Translations under genes and position numbers: made by a program
Assembly (NCBI RefSeq): GCF_029888045.1
Contig: NZ_JARXRN010000025.1
Span: 154,368-218,367, forward strand
Direction of reading: 5' to 3'
Origin: Luteimonas rhizosphaericola
GTDB taxonomy: Bacteria > Pseudomonadota > Gammaproteobacteria > Xanthomonadales > Xanthomonadaceae
DNA: 64,000 bases
Notes under the pieces: generated by a model
Told to the model about the DNA's origin: nothing
Seen by the model: the letters and a program-made list of their open reading frames with translations, nothing else
The model's database searches: none
Part shown: piece by piece, positions 42,900-55,227 of the stretch
How positions within the stretch are numbered: the first letter of the stretch is position 1
Layout of the letters: the number at the start of each line of letters is the position of its first letter

Positions 42900-43511
42900 T
42901 CAGCCGCGCCAGCGCAACGGTGGCGTCGCCGGACACACGCGCACCGGGCGCGGTTCCTCCAGGTCGCTGTCGAGCAGCCAGCAGTCGTCGAGCACCGAGC
43001 AGTAGCAGGCGCGCAGGCGCACGTGGTGCCGCTCGCGGTCGAACGCGTCGAAGGTATCGGCCGGCACGCGCGAGGCCGGCATGCGCAGGAACGACACCCA
43101 CTCCTCGGCACCGAACACGCGGTTCTGGATGCCGCTGCCGATGATCGGATAGCTGTCCTCGCGCATGGCCGGCATGCCGCCGCAACACGCGTCCAGCAAC
43201 TGGCCCGAGGTGGCCATCGGCTTGCCGCGGTACGTCAGTTCCGCCCACCGCACGCGTGCCGGACCGGTGCCGCGGTTGAGCAGGTCGAGCGCGATCTCCG
43301 GGCTGCCGTCGTCGCGCGAGACGTTGCTGCTGCCGAAGATCATCGACGGCCACACGCTGGCCGCCAGCATCCGCTCCTGGGTGCGGTTGGCGCTGATCGC
43401 CACGAACAGCGAGACGATCGAGACCACGATCGCGCAGGCGCCGACGACGAATTCGAAGGTGCGCCTGCGCACGGGGGCGCGGCGCGGGGGCGGCGGCGCT
43501 GCGGTCGTCAC
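42900..43511 (-). CDS. Single-pass membrane protein, unknown function
   Basis: 203 residues from a GTG at 43511 with GGGAAGG upstream. A Pro/Arg-rich N-terminus is followed by one hydrophobic segment (about 22-42), then a domain of about 160 residues with several cysteines (DACCGGM, CYCSVLDDCW). No family is recognised. It starts 21 bases after the indolepyruvate oxidoreductase stop on the same strand and may be co-transcribed. It is convergent with the serine hydrolase gene, with 7 bases between. Confidence 0.65.
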   Translation of the reverse strand: MTTAAPPPPRRAPVRRRTFEFVVGACAIVVSIVSLFVAISANRTQERMLAASVWPSMIFGSSNVSRDDGSPEIALDLLNRGTGPARVRWAELTYRGKPMATSGQLLDACCGGMPAMREDSYPIIGSGIQNRVFGAEEWVSFLRMPASRVPADTFDAFDRERHHVRLRACYCSVLDDCWLLDSDLEEPRPVRVCPATPPLRWRG

Positions 43512-43532
43512 CCCGGCCTTCCCTGCCGTGCC

Positions 43533-46500
43533 TCAGGCCGCCTGCACGATGCGCAGCGGGTTGGCCCACTCGCGCAGCAGTTCGGCCTCGCGCGCCTTGG
43601 CCGCGTGCAGGTGCGCCTCCTTGACGTGGCCGTAGCCGCGGATCTGCTCCGGGATGCCGGCGATCTCCGCGGCCAGGCCGACGTTGCCGCCGTCGAGTCC
43701 ATCCAGCAGGCCGCCCACGGTGCGCTCGTAGTCGTCGATCAGCTGGCGCTCCATGCGCCGCTCGGCGGTGCGGCCGAACGGATCCAGCGCGCCGCCGCGC
43801 AGGAACTTCAGCTTCGCCAGCAGGCCGAAGGCCTTGAACACCCAGGGGCCGTACTCGCGCTTGACCAGTTCGCCCTTGGCGTTCTTCTTCGCCAGCAGCG
43901 GCGGCGCGAGGTGGAAGTGCAGCCGGTAGTCGCCGTCGAACTGCTGCTCCACCCGGCGCAGGAAATCGCCGCTGGTGTACAGCCGGGCGACCTCGTACTC
44001 GTCCTTGTAGGCCATCAGCTTGAAGAAGTAGCGCGACACCGCCTCGGACAGGTCGGTCGAGCCCGGCGCCTTCGCACGCTCGGCCTCGCGCACGCGCGCC
44101 ACGAAATCCGCGTAGCGCTTCGCGTAGGCCGCGTCCTGGTAGTCGGTGAGGAACTCGACCCGGCGCGCGATCAGCTCGTCCAGCGAGCGCGACAGGCGCA
44201 GGTCGTCCAGCGGCAGGAAGGCGACCGCATCGGTGCCGGCGTGCGCGGGCACGTGCCGCAGTTCGTCCTCGGCCCGCAGCGGCCGCGGCGCGGAGGTCGC
44301 GCCCCATTCGGTGCTCTCCCACTCGCCCGGCGGCAGCGACTGCAGCGCGGCGGGCGTGTTCTCGGCCACGGTGGGCGCGTTGCGCACCACGCCGGCGGCC
44401 TCGTAGACCGCCTCCGGGTCGATCGCGGCCAGCCGGCCCCAGGCGAACGCGGTCTTGTTCATCTCCACGGCGGCGCCGTTGAGTTCCACCGCGCGCATCA
44501 GCGAGTCGAACGACAGCGGCACCAGGCCGCGCTGCCAGGCGTAGCCGAGCATGAACAGGTTCGACGCGATCGCATCGCCCATCAGCGCGGTCGCCAGTTC
44601 GGTGGCGTCGATCCGCAGCGGCGCCTGGCCGCCGAGCGCCTGGGTCACGGCCTGGAAGATATCGGCCGCCGGGAACTGCATGTCCGGCTGGGTGGTGAAC
44701 GTGCCCGGCATCGCCTCGTAGGTGTTGAGCACCACCTGCGAGCGGCCTGCACGCAGCTTCGACAGCGCCCAGTAGTCGTTGACCACCACCATGTCGCAGC
44801 CGAGCACCAGGTCGGCCTCGCCGGCGGCGATGCGCACGGCGTGGATGTCCTCTGGGCTGCGGGCGATGCGGATGTGGGTGGTCACCGCGCCGCCCTTCTG
44901 CGCCAGGCCGGTCTGGTCGAGCACGGTCGAGCCGCGGCCCTCCAGGTGACCGGCCATGCCCAGCAGCGCGCCGATGGTCACGACGCCCGTGCCGCCGACG
45001 CCGGTGATCAGGATGTTCCAAGGCTGCGCCAGGTCGGTGGCGAAGCTCGGCGGCGGCAGGCTGGCCAGGCGGCCGGCGGTCGCGGCCTTGTCGCCCTTGC
45101 GCGGCTTGCCGCCGTGCACGGTGACGAAGCTGGGGCAGAAGCCCTCGACGCAGGAGTAGTCCTTGTTGCAGTTGCTCTGGTCGATCTCGCGCTTGCGCCC
45201 GAATTCGGTGTCCTTGGGCAGCACGGAGACGCAGAACGACTTCTTGCCGCAGTCGCCGCAGCCCTCGCACACCAGCGTGTTGACGAACACGCGCTTGGCC
45301 GGGTCGACGATCTTGCCGCGCTTGCGGCGGCGGCGCTTCTCGGTGGCGCAGGTCTGATCGAAGATCAGCACGCTCACGCCCTTGACCTCGCGCAGGCGCT
45401 GTTGCACCGCGTCGAGCTCGCGCCGGTCCTCGAACTCGGTGCCGGACGGGAAGATGGAGCGGTCGCGCCATTTGCCGATGTCGTCGCTGACCAGGACGAT
45501 CGTGTACACGCCCTCGCTGCGCACCTGGTGCGCGATCTGCGGCACGCTCAGGGTGCCGTCGACCGGCTGGCCGCCGGTCATCGCCACCGCGTCGTTGTAG
45601 AGGATCTTGTAGGTGATGTTGACGCCGGCCGCGACCGACTGGCGGATCGCCAGCGAGCCGGAATGGAAGTAGGTGCCGTCGCCGAGGTTCTGGAACACGT
45701 GCGGCGTGTCGGTGAACGCCGCCTGCCCGCACCAGGTCACGCCTTCGCCGCCCATCTGGGTGAAGGTGTCGGTGTCGCGGTCCATCCACGTCACCATGTA
45801 GTGGCAGCCGATGCCGGCCAGCGCGCGCGAGCCGTCGGGCACCTTGGTGCTGGTGTTGTGTGGGCAGCCCGAGCAGTAGTGCGGCACGCGCGGGAACTGC
45901 GCGCGCGGCAGCGCCAGTTCGCCTTCCTTCTGCGCCATCCAGCGCAGCACGTCGCGGATGTGCGCAGTGTCGCGGCTGCCCTCGGGGATGAACTGCTCCA
46001 GCCGGCGCGCGATCACGCCGGCGATGGTGGCGGGGGTGAGCTCGCCGGTGCTGGGCAGGATCCACTGGCCGGACTCGTCGTATTTGCCGACGATCGACGG
46101 CCGGTCGCCCTCGAAGTTGTAGAACAGCTCCTTCATCTGGCTTTCGATGAAGGCGTGCTTTTCCTCCACCACCAGGATGTCGCGGAGGCCGCGCGCGAAG
46201 GCGCGAATGCCCAGAGGCTCCAGCGGCCAGGTCATGCCGACCTTGTAGACGCGGATGCCCAGTTCGCGGCAGCGCTCGGCGTCGAGGCCCAGGTACTCCA
46301 GCGCCTGCAGCACGTCGAGGTAGCTCTTGCCGGTGGTGACGATGCCGAAGCGCGCGTCGGGCGCGTCGAGCACCATGCGGTCGATGCGGTTGGCGCGCGC
46401 GAACGCCTGCGCGGCCTTGACCGCATAGCGGTGCAGGCGCATCTCCTGGTCCAGCGGCGGATCGGGCCAGCGGATGTTGAGCCCGCCCGGCGGCAGCTCG

Positions 46501-47240
46501 AAATCCTCCGGGGTGACGATCTGCAGCGCCAGCGGGTTGACGTCCACCGAAGCGGAGGATTCCACCGTCTCGGCGATGGTCTTGAAGCCGACCCAGCGCC
46601 CGGTGAAGCGGCTCATCGCCCAGCCCACCAAGCCCATGTCGAGGATGTCCTGGACCCCGGCCGGGTTGAGGATCGGCATCATCGCGCTGGTGAACTCGCC
46701 CTCGCTGCCGTGCGGCAGGGTAGAGGAGCGGCAGGCGTGGTCGTCGGCGGCCAGCGCCAGCACGCCGCCGTGGCGCGAGGTGCCGGCGGCATTGCCGTGC
46801 TTGAACACGTCGCCGCAGCGGTCCACGCCCGGGCCCTTGCCGTACCACATCGCGTACACGCCATCGACGGTCGCGCCGGGGAACAGGTTGGTCTGCTGCG
46901 TGCCCCAGACCATGGTCGCGCCGAGGTCCTCGTTGAGGCCCGGCTGGAACTTCACATTGGACTGCGCCAGGTACTTCTTCGCCCGCCACAGCTCCAGGTC
47001 GAAGCCGCCCAGCGGCGAGCCGCGGTAACCGGAGATGAAGCCGCCGGTGTTCAGCCCCGCGGCCTGGTCGCGCAGCCGCTGCATCAGCGGCAGCCGCACC
47101 AGCGCCTGCACGCCCGACAGGTAGATCCGCCCCTCGGTGCGGATGTACTTGTGGTCCAGCGTGTAGTCGGGGTCGGTGACGCCGTGGGTCAGGCCGGTGT
47201 TGGCGGAGGCGGGGGAGGACAGTTCGGCGGTGCTGGTCAT
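43533..47240 (-). CDS. Fused indolepyruvate ferredoxin oxidoreductase (IorA-IorB type)
   Basis: 1235 residues from the ATG at 47240. The N-terminal pyrimidine-binding half begins GRIYLSGVQALVRLPLMQ and the TPP-binding half carries GCPHNTSTKVPDGS, a thiamine-binding arrangement. A cysteine cluster, CEGCGDCGKKSFC with a later CNKDYSCVEGFCPS, fits Fe-S binding. The C-terminal gamma-like domain follows with TGVGGTGVVTIGALLGMAGH. The enzyme oxidatively decarboxylates aryl- or branched 2-oxo acids to acyl-CoA using ferredoxin. The single-polypeptide form occurs in several aerobic proteobacteria. Weak ribosome-binding site (AAGCGA). Divergent from the GGDEF-EAL gene. Confidence 0.9.
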   Translation of the reverse strand: MTSTAELSSPASANTGLTHGVTDPDYTLDHKYIRTEGRIYLSGVQALVRLPLMQRLRDQAAGLNTGGFISGYRGSPLGGFDLELWRAKKYLAQSNVKFQPGLNEDLGATMVWGTQQTNLFPGATVDGVYAMWYGKGPGVDRCGDVFKHGNAAGTSRHGGVLALAADDHACRSSTLPHGSEGEFTSAMMPILNPAGVQDILDMGLVGWAMSRFTGRWVGFKTIAETVESSASVDVNPLALQIVTPEDFELPPGGLNIRWPDPPLDQEMRLHRYAVKAAQAFARANRIDRMVLDAPDARFGIVTTGKSYLDVLQALEYLGLDAERCRELGIRVYKVGMTWPLEPLGIRAFARGLRDILVVEEKHAFIESQMKELFYNFEGDRPSIVGKYDESGQWILPSTGELTPATIAGVIARRLEQFIPEGSRDTAHIRDVLRWMAQKEGELALPRAQFPRVPHYCSGCPHNTSTKVPDGSRALAGIGCHYMVTWMDRDTDTFTQMGGEGVTWCGQAAFTDTPHVFQNLGDGTYFHSGSLAIRQSVAAGVNITYKILYNDAVAMTGGQPVDGTLSVPQIAHQVRSEGVYTIVLVSDDIGKWRDRSIFPSGTEFEDRRELDAVQQRLREVKGVSVLIFDQTCATEKRRRRKRGKIVDPAKRVFVNTLVCEGCGDCGKKSFCVSVLPKDTEFGRKREIDQSNCNKDYSCVEGFCPSFVTVHGGKPRKGDKAATAGRLASLPPPSFATDLAQPWNILITGVGGTGVVTIGALLGMAGHLEGRGSTVLDQTGLAQKGGAVTTHIRIARSPEDIHAVRIAAGEADLVLGCDMVVVNDYWALSKLRAGRSQVVLNTYEAMPGTFTTQPDMQFPAADIFQAVTQALGGQAPLRIDATELATALMGDAIASNLFMLGYAWQRGLVPLSFDSLMRAVELNGAAVEMNKTAFAWGRLAAIDPEAVYEAAGVVRNAPTVAENTPAALQSLPPGEWESTEWGATSAPRPLRAEDELRHVPAHAGTDAVAFLPLDDLRLSRSLDELIARRVEFLTDYQDAAYAKRYADFVARVREAERAKAPGSTDLSEAVSRYFFKLMAYKDEYEVARLYTSGDFLRRVEQQFDGDYRLHFHLAPPLLAKKNAKGELVKREYGPWVFKAFGLLAKLKFLRGGALDPFGRTAERRMERQLIDDYERTVGGLLDGLDGGNVGLAAEIAGIPEQIRGYGHVKEAHLHAAKAREAELLREWANPLRIVQAA

Positions 47241-47443
47241 GGCGGTTCGCTTGGCGGGCGGCGCGGGCGCCGCTGGCTGGACGCCGCATGGCGCCGCAGA
47301 TCCCGGGGGAAAAATCGTGTCAAGTGTAACAGTGGCCCCGGCGGCGCCGGCCGGTTTGCGCGGCCCCCGCGCTGGGTATACAACACGCGCAGCGGGGGCG
47401 AAACCGGTGCCGGCCGTCATGCCAACGAGGCCAAGGGGGCCGG

Positions 47444-49288
47444 ATGTCAGCCGACGTGCAGGCGGGTGCGCAACGCGATCGCGGAGCCTGGGCCAGGCGC
47501 CACCATCAGGCGCTGGTCTCGCTGGCGCGGCGCGTGTGGCAGGACGACTGCACGCTCGCCAACGCGTTCGCGCTGATCTGCGAGACGGCGGCCGAGACCC
47601 TGGAGGTGGAACGGGTCAACATCTGGCGGCACGACCCGCAGGCGCGGGAGCTGCACTGCCTGCACCAGTATGAGCGCGGCCGCCACCTGCATTCGTCCAC
47701 CTGCGACGAGTCGCTGCGGGTGGATGCCGGCTACAGCGATGCACTGCGCGAGGTGCGGGTCATCGACCTGGACGCGGTCGAGCGGGATGGCGACGACAAC
47801 GGCCTGGGCGCCTACCTGCGCCGGCACCGCATCGGGTCGCTGCTGGACGCGCCGGTGCGGTCGGCCGGCGAGCTGCTGGGCGTGATCTGCCACGAGCACG
47901 TCGGGCCCGCGCGGGACTGGACGCCGGAAGACCAGGCCTTCGCCGGCAGCATCGGCGACTACGTGGCCATGGCCTACGAGATCGACCGCCGGCGCCGGCT
48001 CGAAGGCCGGGTGCGCTACCTCGAGCTGCACGACCCGCACACCAACCTGCCCAACCGCGACCACCTGCTGGAAGTGGTGCATTCGGCGCTGCGCCCGCTG
48101 CACGGCGGCGACGACGGGCTGGTCGCGATCCACCTCAACCTCGACGCCTCGCCGCACGAAGGCGACGCCGGCCACGAACTGCTGGTCGAGGCCGCCGACC
48201 GCCTGCGGCGCGAGCTCGACGGTGGCGCCACCCTGGCGCGCGTGCGCGGCAACGCGTTCGCGGTGCTGCCCCACCGCCACCTGCACGAGACCGAGGCGCT
48301 CAACCTCGCCGAACGCTGCATCGACGTGGTGCAGGCGCACCTGGACGCCAGCGGCACCGCCACCATCGTCACCGCCGGCATCGCGTTCTCGCGCGATCTG
48401 GCCGCGCCCTCGGCCGACAACCTGCTGCGCAACGCCGAGACCGCCAGCCAGAACGCGCGCAACGCGCGGCTCGGCCGCTGCGAGGTGTTCAATGCCGAAC
48501 ACCACCGCGGCCTGGTGACGCGGCTGCGGCTGGAGCGCACCCTGCGCGACGCGTTCGACGCCGGGCGCATGCACGTGTACTTCCAGCCCGAGGTCGACCT
48601 CGCCAGCGGCCGGTGGATCGCGGCCGAGGCGCTGCTGCGCTGGCGCGACGAGGACGGCCGCTGCCGGCCGGCCTGCGAGTTCATCGACATCGTCGAAGGC
48701 TGCGGACTGATCCTGCCGATCGGGCGCTGGGTGCTGCACGAGGCCTGCCGCCTGGCGCGGCAATGGCCCCTGCGTGACGGCCTGGGGCCGAAGCTGCGGG
48801 TGAACCTGTCGGCGCGCCAGTTCGCCCAGGCCAGCCTGGTCGACGACGTCACCGCCGCGATCACCGCCAGCGGCCTGCAGCCCGGGCGGCTGTGCCTGGA
48901 GCTGACCGAGAGCGCGCTGCTGCCGGACGTGGAGGTCGCGGCGCAGACGCTGGCGCGGCTGCGCGATGTCGGCGTTTCGGTCGCGCTCGACGACTTCGGC
49001 ACCGGGTATTCGTCGCTGGCCTATCTCAAGCGGCTGCCGATCGACGTGCTCAAGCTCGACCGCGCCTTCATCGCCGGCCTGCCGGAGGATGCGTTCGATC
49101 TGGCGATCGTGCAGGCGATCGCCGGCCTGGCGCGCCGGACCGGCGTGGCGGTGGTGGCCGAAGGCGTGGAGACGCAGGCCCAGGCGCACACGCTGCGCGA
49201 ATGCGGCGTGGAGCGCGCGCAGGGCTACCTGTTCGCGCGGCCGATGGACCAGGCCGGGCTGGTGCAGGGGTTCGAGCGCGCCGCCTGA
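47444..49288 (+). CDS. GAF-GGDEF-EAL protein with degenerate GGDEF
   Basis: 614 residues, with AAGGGGG upstream. A GAF sensor (about 30-185) is followed by a GGDEF-like domain (about 190-350) whose signature reads RGNAF (268-272), so cyclase activity is unlikely. The EAL domain (about 360-605) keeps E395-AL and further motifs ELTES, DDFGTGYSSL, KLDRAF and AEGVET, so c-di-GMP phosphodiesterase activity is expected. It is predicted cytoplasmic. A degenerate GGDEF often acts as a GTP-sensing regulator of its EAL partner. Confidence 0.93.
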   Translation: MSADVQAGAQRDRGAWARRHHQALVSLARRVWQDDCTLANAFALICETAAETLEVERVNIWRHDPQARELHCLHQYERGRHLHSSTCDESLRVDAGYSDALREVRVIDLDAVERDGDDNGLGAYLRRHRIGSLLDAPVRSAGELLGVICHEHVGPARDWTPEDQAFAGSIGDYVAMAYEIDRRRRLEGRVRYLELHDPHTNLPNRDHLLEVVHSALRPLHGGDDGLVAIHLNLDASPHEGDAGHELLVEAADRLRRELDGGATLARVRGNAFAVLPHRHLHETEALNLAERCIDVVQAHLDASGTATIVTAGIAFSRDLAAPSADNLLRNAETASQNARNARLGRCEVFNAEHHRGLVTRLRLERTLRDAFDAGRMHVYFQPEVDLASGRWIAAEALLRWRDEDGRCRPACEFIDIVEGCGLILPIGRWVLHEACRLARQWPLRDGLGPKLRVNLSARQFAQASLVDDVTAAITASGLQPGRLCLELTESALLPDVEVAAQTLARLRDVGVSVALDDFGTGYSSLAYLKRLPIDVLKLDRAFIAGLPEDAFDLAIVQAIAGLARRTGVAVVAEGVETQAQAHTLRECGVERAQGYLFARPMDQAGLVQGFERAA

Positions 49289-49517
49289 GCGACCGGACCT
49301 GCGCGGCCCGCACGCCGTGAGCGTGCGCCGGGTGGCGACACGTCGCGTCCATCCGCGACCCGGCCTGCGGGCGGGGGACGCCGCAACCGTGCGTCGCAGC
49401 GGGCGTGTCACGGCAGGTTGGCGGCCTCCCACCTCCGCACGCGCAGCCAGGCTGCGCAACGCGCGAACGGGAGGCGCAGCGGGCGCCCCTCCCGTCCACC
49501 CGTTGTGGGGCGTGTGG

Positions 49518-51608
49518 CTACCTGCGCACGTCGGCCTGGTGCGATTCCACCGCTTCGGCCAGCCCGGGCACACCCTCGGCACCGGTGGGCACGGTGATGC
49601 TGGAGCCGGCGAACTCCGCGCCGATCGGCTGCGCGCGACCGCCCAGGCACTGCGACAGGAACCCTTCGGCCACCGCGTTGAAGGCCTTGTTGTTCTCGGG
49701 CCGCGCGAAGCCGTGGCCCTCGTCCGGGAACAGGACGTAGGTGACGGGGATGTTCTTGGCCGTCATTGCATCGACGATCTGGTCGCTCTCGTCCTGCTTC
49801 ACCCGCGGGTCGTTTGCGCCCTGCCCGATCAGCAGCGGCTTGCTGATCGCGTCCACGCGCGAGAGCGGCGAACGTTCGGTCAGCCAGGCCTTGCCTTCAT
49901 CGGTTTCCGGATCGCCCATGCGCCGCACCAGCTGCTTGTAGAAGCTGGCCCAGTACGGCGGCACGGTCGAGAGCAGGGTGTTGAGGTTGGCCGGGCCGAC
50001 GATGTCCACGCCGCAGGCGAAGGTGTCGGGGGTGAAGGTCAGCCCCACCAGGGTCGCATAGCCGCCGTAGCTGCCGCCCATGATCGCGACCTTGTCGGCG
50101 GTGGTGACGCCCGAATCGACCGCCCAGTCCACCGCGTCGATCAGGTCGTCGTGCATCTTGCCGGCCCATTCGCCGTCGCCGGCGTTGGTGAACGCCTTGC
50201 CGAAACCAGTGGAGCCGCGGAAGTTCACGCTCAGCACCGCGTAGCCGCGGTTGGCCAGCCACTGGTCGTAGCTGCTGTAGCCGTAGGCGTCGCGCGCCCA
50301 GGGGCCGCCGTGGACCAGCAGCACCATCGGCACCGGGGCGTCGGCCTTGCCGTCCTGGTTCGCGTCGGCGTGCGGGGGCAGGGTGAGATAGCTGACCAGG
50401 GTCTTGCCATCGCGCGACTGCAGCTCCAGTGGCCACATCGGCACCAGCGGCTTGCCCTCCAGCGCCGGACGGCCGGAGAACAGGCGGGTCAGCGTGCCGC
50501 CGCCCTGGCCGTCGCGGTCGTAGCGGTAGTACTCCACCGGCGACTCGGCGGCCGAATACGCCACGATCCAGGTGCGATCGTCGAGCGTGCGGGTATTGAT
50601 CGAGGCCTCGCCCGGGCCGATCGCATCGAGCCGCGCGAGGTCGGCGCGGATCGCATCGTCCAGCACCGTCCACTGCTCGCGCAGGTAGTTCACCGACACC
50701 GCCTGCACCTCGCCGGTGCGTGGATCGGCCAGATTGCCGCCGATGTCGGCGCGCGCATCCTCGTGCAGCAGGCGCTTGCCGCCGCCGGCGGCGTCCACCG
50801 CGAACAGCGCGGCGGTGTTGCGCTCGCGCGAATCGCGCATGTACAGCGTCGAGCCGTCCTTGCTCAGGCCGGCGAAGCCGGTGGTCATGCCGTCCTCGAA
50901 CGGGATCTGGTCGTAGGTCTCCCAGGTGTCGCCGCTACGGCGCAGCAGGTCCTCGCCACCGTCCGGACGCGCGCGCGAGGCGAAACGCAGGCGATAGTCG
51001 GCATCGGCGAGATAGCCGGAGATCTCCTGGTCGTTCTTCTCCACCAGGGTGCGCTCGCCGCTGGCGAGGTCGACCCGGTACAGGTCGTGCCACTTCGGGT
51101 CGCGGTCGTTCATGCCGACCAGGATCGTGCCGGGATGGCGGTCGCTCACGCCGACCACCTGCGCGGTGGTCTTCTCGAACGGCGTCAGGTCCCGGCTCTG
51201 CCCGGTCTTGAGGTCGACGGCGTAGAGGTGGAAGTCCTCGTCGCCGCCGCTGTCGCGCAGGTACAGCAGGGTGTCGGGCTGGTAGGACCAGAAGTAGCTG
51301 CGGATGCCACGCGCGGTGTCGCGGGTGACCGCCTTCGCCGCGGACAGGTCGTCGGCCGGTGCGACCCAGACGTTGAGCGTGCCGTCGAGCGGCGCGACCC
51401 AGCTCAGGGTGCGGCCGTCGGGGCTGAGCTGCACGTTGGCGCGCTCGGGATTGCCGAACAGGGCCTCGCGCGGGATCAGCTCCACCGCATCGAGCGACGT
51501 GGCGGCGGCCGGCGCGGTGTCTGCGGCGGGCGTGGCATCGGCGGCCTTGCCGCCGCTGCAGGCGGCCAGGGCGAGGGAGATGGCGGAAGCGAGTACGAGA
51601 CGCGACAT
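49518..51608 (-). CDS. S9-family (prolyl oligopeptidase-like) peptidase lipoprotein
   Basis: 696 residues, starting with a lipoprotein signal (LALAAC, Cys17). An N-terminal beta-propeller-like region (about 45-420) precedes an alpha/beta hydrolase domain with nucleophile Ser513 in IMGGSYGGYAT. Asp is in GANDPRVK and His in PDEGHGF. S9 enzymes of this size act as dipeptidyl- or acylaminoacyl-peptidases on short peptides. Here it is predicted at the membrane facing the periplasm. The gap of 229 bases from the EAL gene holds two small hairpins between convergent genes. Confidence 0.94.
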   Translation of the reverse strand: MSRLVLASAISLALAACSGGKAADATPAADTAPAAATSLDAVELIPREALFGNPERANVQLSPDGRTLSWVAPLDGTLNVWVAPADDLSAAKAVTRDTARGIRSYFWSYQPDTLLYLRDSGGDEDFHLYAVDLKTGQSRDLTPFEKTTAQVVGVSDRHPGTILVGMNDRDPKWHDLYRVDLASGERTLVEKNDQEISGYLADADYRLRFASRARPDGGEDLLRRSGDTWETYDQIPFEDGMTTGFAGLSKDGSTLYMRDSRERNTAALFAVDAAGGGKRLLHEDARADIGGNLADPRTGEVQAVSVNYLREQWTVLDDAIRADLARLDAIGPGEASINTRTLDDRTWIVAYSAAESPVEYYRYDRDGQGGGTLTRLFSGRPALEGKPLVPMWPLELQSRDGKTLVSYLTLPPHADANQDGKADAPVPMVLLVHGGPWARDAYGYSSYDQWLANRGYAVLSVNFRGSTGFGKAFTNAGDGEWAGKMHDDLIDAVDWAVDSGVTTADKVAIMGGSYGGYATLVGLTFTPDTFACGVDIVGPANLNTLLSTVPPYWASFYKQLVRRMGDPETDEGKAWLTERSPLSRVDAISKPLLIGQGANDPRVKQDESDQIVDAMTAKNIPVTYVLFPDEGHGFARPENNKAFNAVAEGFLSQCLGGRAQPIGAEFAGSSITVPTGAEGVPGLAEAVESHQADVRR

Positions 51609-51698
51609 GGACGGGTTCCCCGGGTGATGTGCCGCCGAGGATACGGCCAGACGCGGCGCGGTTGCGCCGGCGGCGGGCGGGAACCGGGGCCGCGTCGC

Positions 51699-54021
<2,323 letters not shown>

Positions 54022-54176
54022 CGCACAGGTTGCCGCCAGCGGTCGCACGCCGGCCCGGCGGACCGATTGCGGTCCACGCGGGACGACGGCCCTACCACTG
54101 ACGGGATGATGCGGATACCCAACCTGCGTGGCGCGTACGGGCCGGGTTCCGTGCGGTACACGCACCTGCCGCTGCG

Positions 54177-54197
54177 CGCGTACGCCGGCCGTACGCG
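54177..54197. other. Hairpin 3' of speE
   Basis: CGCGTACG (54177-54184) and CGTACGCG (54190-54197) flank a CCGGC loop, 15 bases past the speE stop. No T-run; a possible termination or stability element between convergent glnB and speE. Confidence 0.4.
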
Positions 54198-54211
54198 GTG
54201 GGCGGGGTCCC

Positions 54212-55060
54212 TCAGTCGCCCAGCGCCTTCGCGACGAACGGGGGCAGCGACTGCGCACCCTTGTGGATCTCGGCGGTGTAGTAAAGCGTTTCGAACGGCC
54301 TGGCGCGCGCGTCGGCCTCGCGGAATTCGAAGCCCTGTCCCTTGCGCGCCAGGGTGCAGCTCCACCAGCCGGTGGGATAGCACGGCTGCGGGAACGGCAG
54401 CGTCTGGAACGAAGTGAAACCGGCTTTGCCCATCTCCGCGCGCATCGCCTTGATCAGGTCGAGCAGCACCAGCGGCGATTCGGACTGCTGCACCAGGATG
54501 CCGTCGTCCTTCAGCGCGCGGAAGCAGCTTTCGAAGAAGGCCTTGTTGAACAGGCCCTCGGCCGGGCCGACCGGGTCGGTGGAATCCACGATCACCACGT
54601 CCAGGCTGCCCGGCGCGCAGTTGGCCATATAGGCGATGCCGTCGTCGAACAGGATCTCGGCGCGCGGATCGTCGTTGGATTCGCACAGCTCGGGGAAGTA
54701 CTTCTCCGCCATGCGCGTGACCTGTTCGTCGATGTCGCACTGCACGGCGCGCTCGACGCCCGGATGCCGGAGCACCTCGCGCAGGGTGCCGCAGTCGCCG
54801 CCGCCGATGATCACGACCTGCTTCGGGTCGGGATGGGTGAACAGCGCCGGGTGCGACATCATCTCGTGGTAGAGGAAATTGTCGCGCGTGGTGACCATCA
54901 TCGCGCCATCGATGAGCATCACGTTGCCCCAGTCGGTCGATTCGTAGATCTCGATCTTCTGGAACGGCGACTGCACCTCGTCGAGCTTGCGCGTGATGCG
55001 GAAGCCGATCGCCGAGCCGGCGGGTTCGAAGCGTTCGTGCAGCCAGTCGCTGGCGGTCAT
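54212..55060 (-). CDS. speE: Spermidine synthase (polyamine aminopropyltransferase)
   Basis: 282 residues, the E. coli-type length. Decarboxylated-SAM binding motif IGGGDCGTLREVL, catalytic region DSTDPVGPAEGLF, and the signature LIDGAMMVTTRDNFLYHEMM are present. The enzyme transfers an aminopropyl group from decarboxylated SAM to putrescine. AGGA precedes the ATG. It is divergent from the M48 gene, and speA, which supplies agmatine for putrescine, lies about 2 kb away. speD was not seen in the window. Confidence 0.96.
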   Translation of the reverse strand: MTASDWLHERFEPAGSAIGFRITRKLDEVQSPFQKIEIYESTDWGNVMLIDGAMMVTTRDNFLYHEMMSHPALFTHPDPKQVVIIGGGDCGTLREVLRHPGVERAVQCDIDEQVTRMAEKYFPELCESNDDPRAEILFDDGIAYMANCAPGSLDVVIVDSTDPVGPAEGLFNKAFFESCFRALKDDGILVQQSESPLVLLDLIKAMRAEMGKAGFTSFQTLPFPQPCYPTGWWSCTLARKGQGFEFREADARARPFETLYYTAEIHKGAQSLPPFVAKALGD

Positions 55061-55227
55061 GGGCGGTCCTGGGGGGTGGCGTGGGGTCGGCGCGGCCCGC
55101 GACGCACGCGGCGAACCGGCGCCGCCGCCGTGCGTGCGGCGGCGTGGCGCGCATTGTAGCGGACCGCCTGCGACGGTTCCGCGACCGATCCTCTACGATG
55201 GCGACGCGATCACGCAGGGGCGCAGGC

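Noticed and set aside
43023-47576. A 1517-residue plus-strand frame opposite the indolepyruvate oxidoreductase
   Set aside because: Antisense shadow with no recognisable domain; the minus-strand gene carries TPP and Fe-S motifs.
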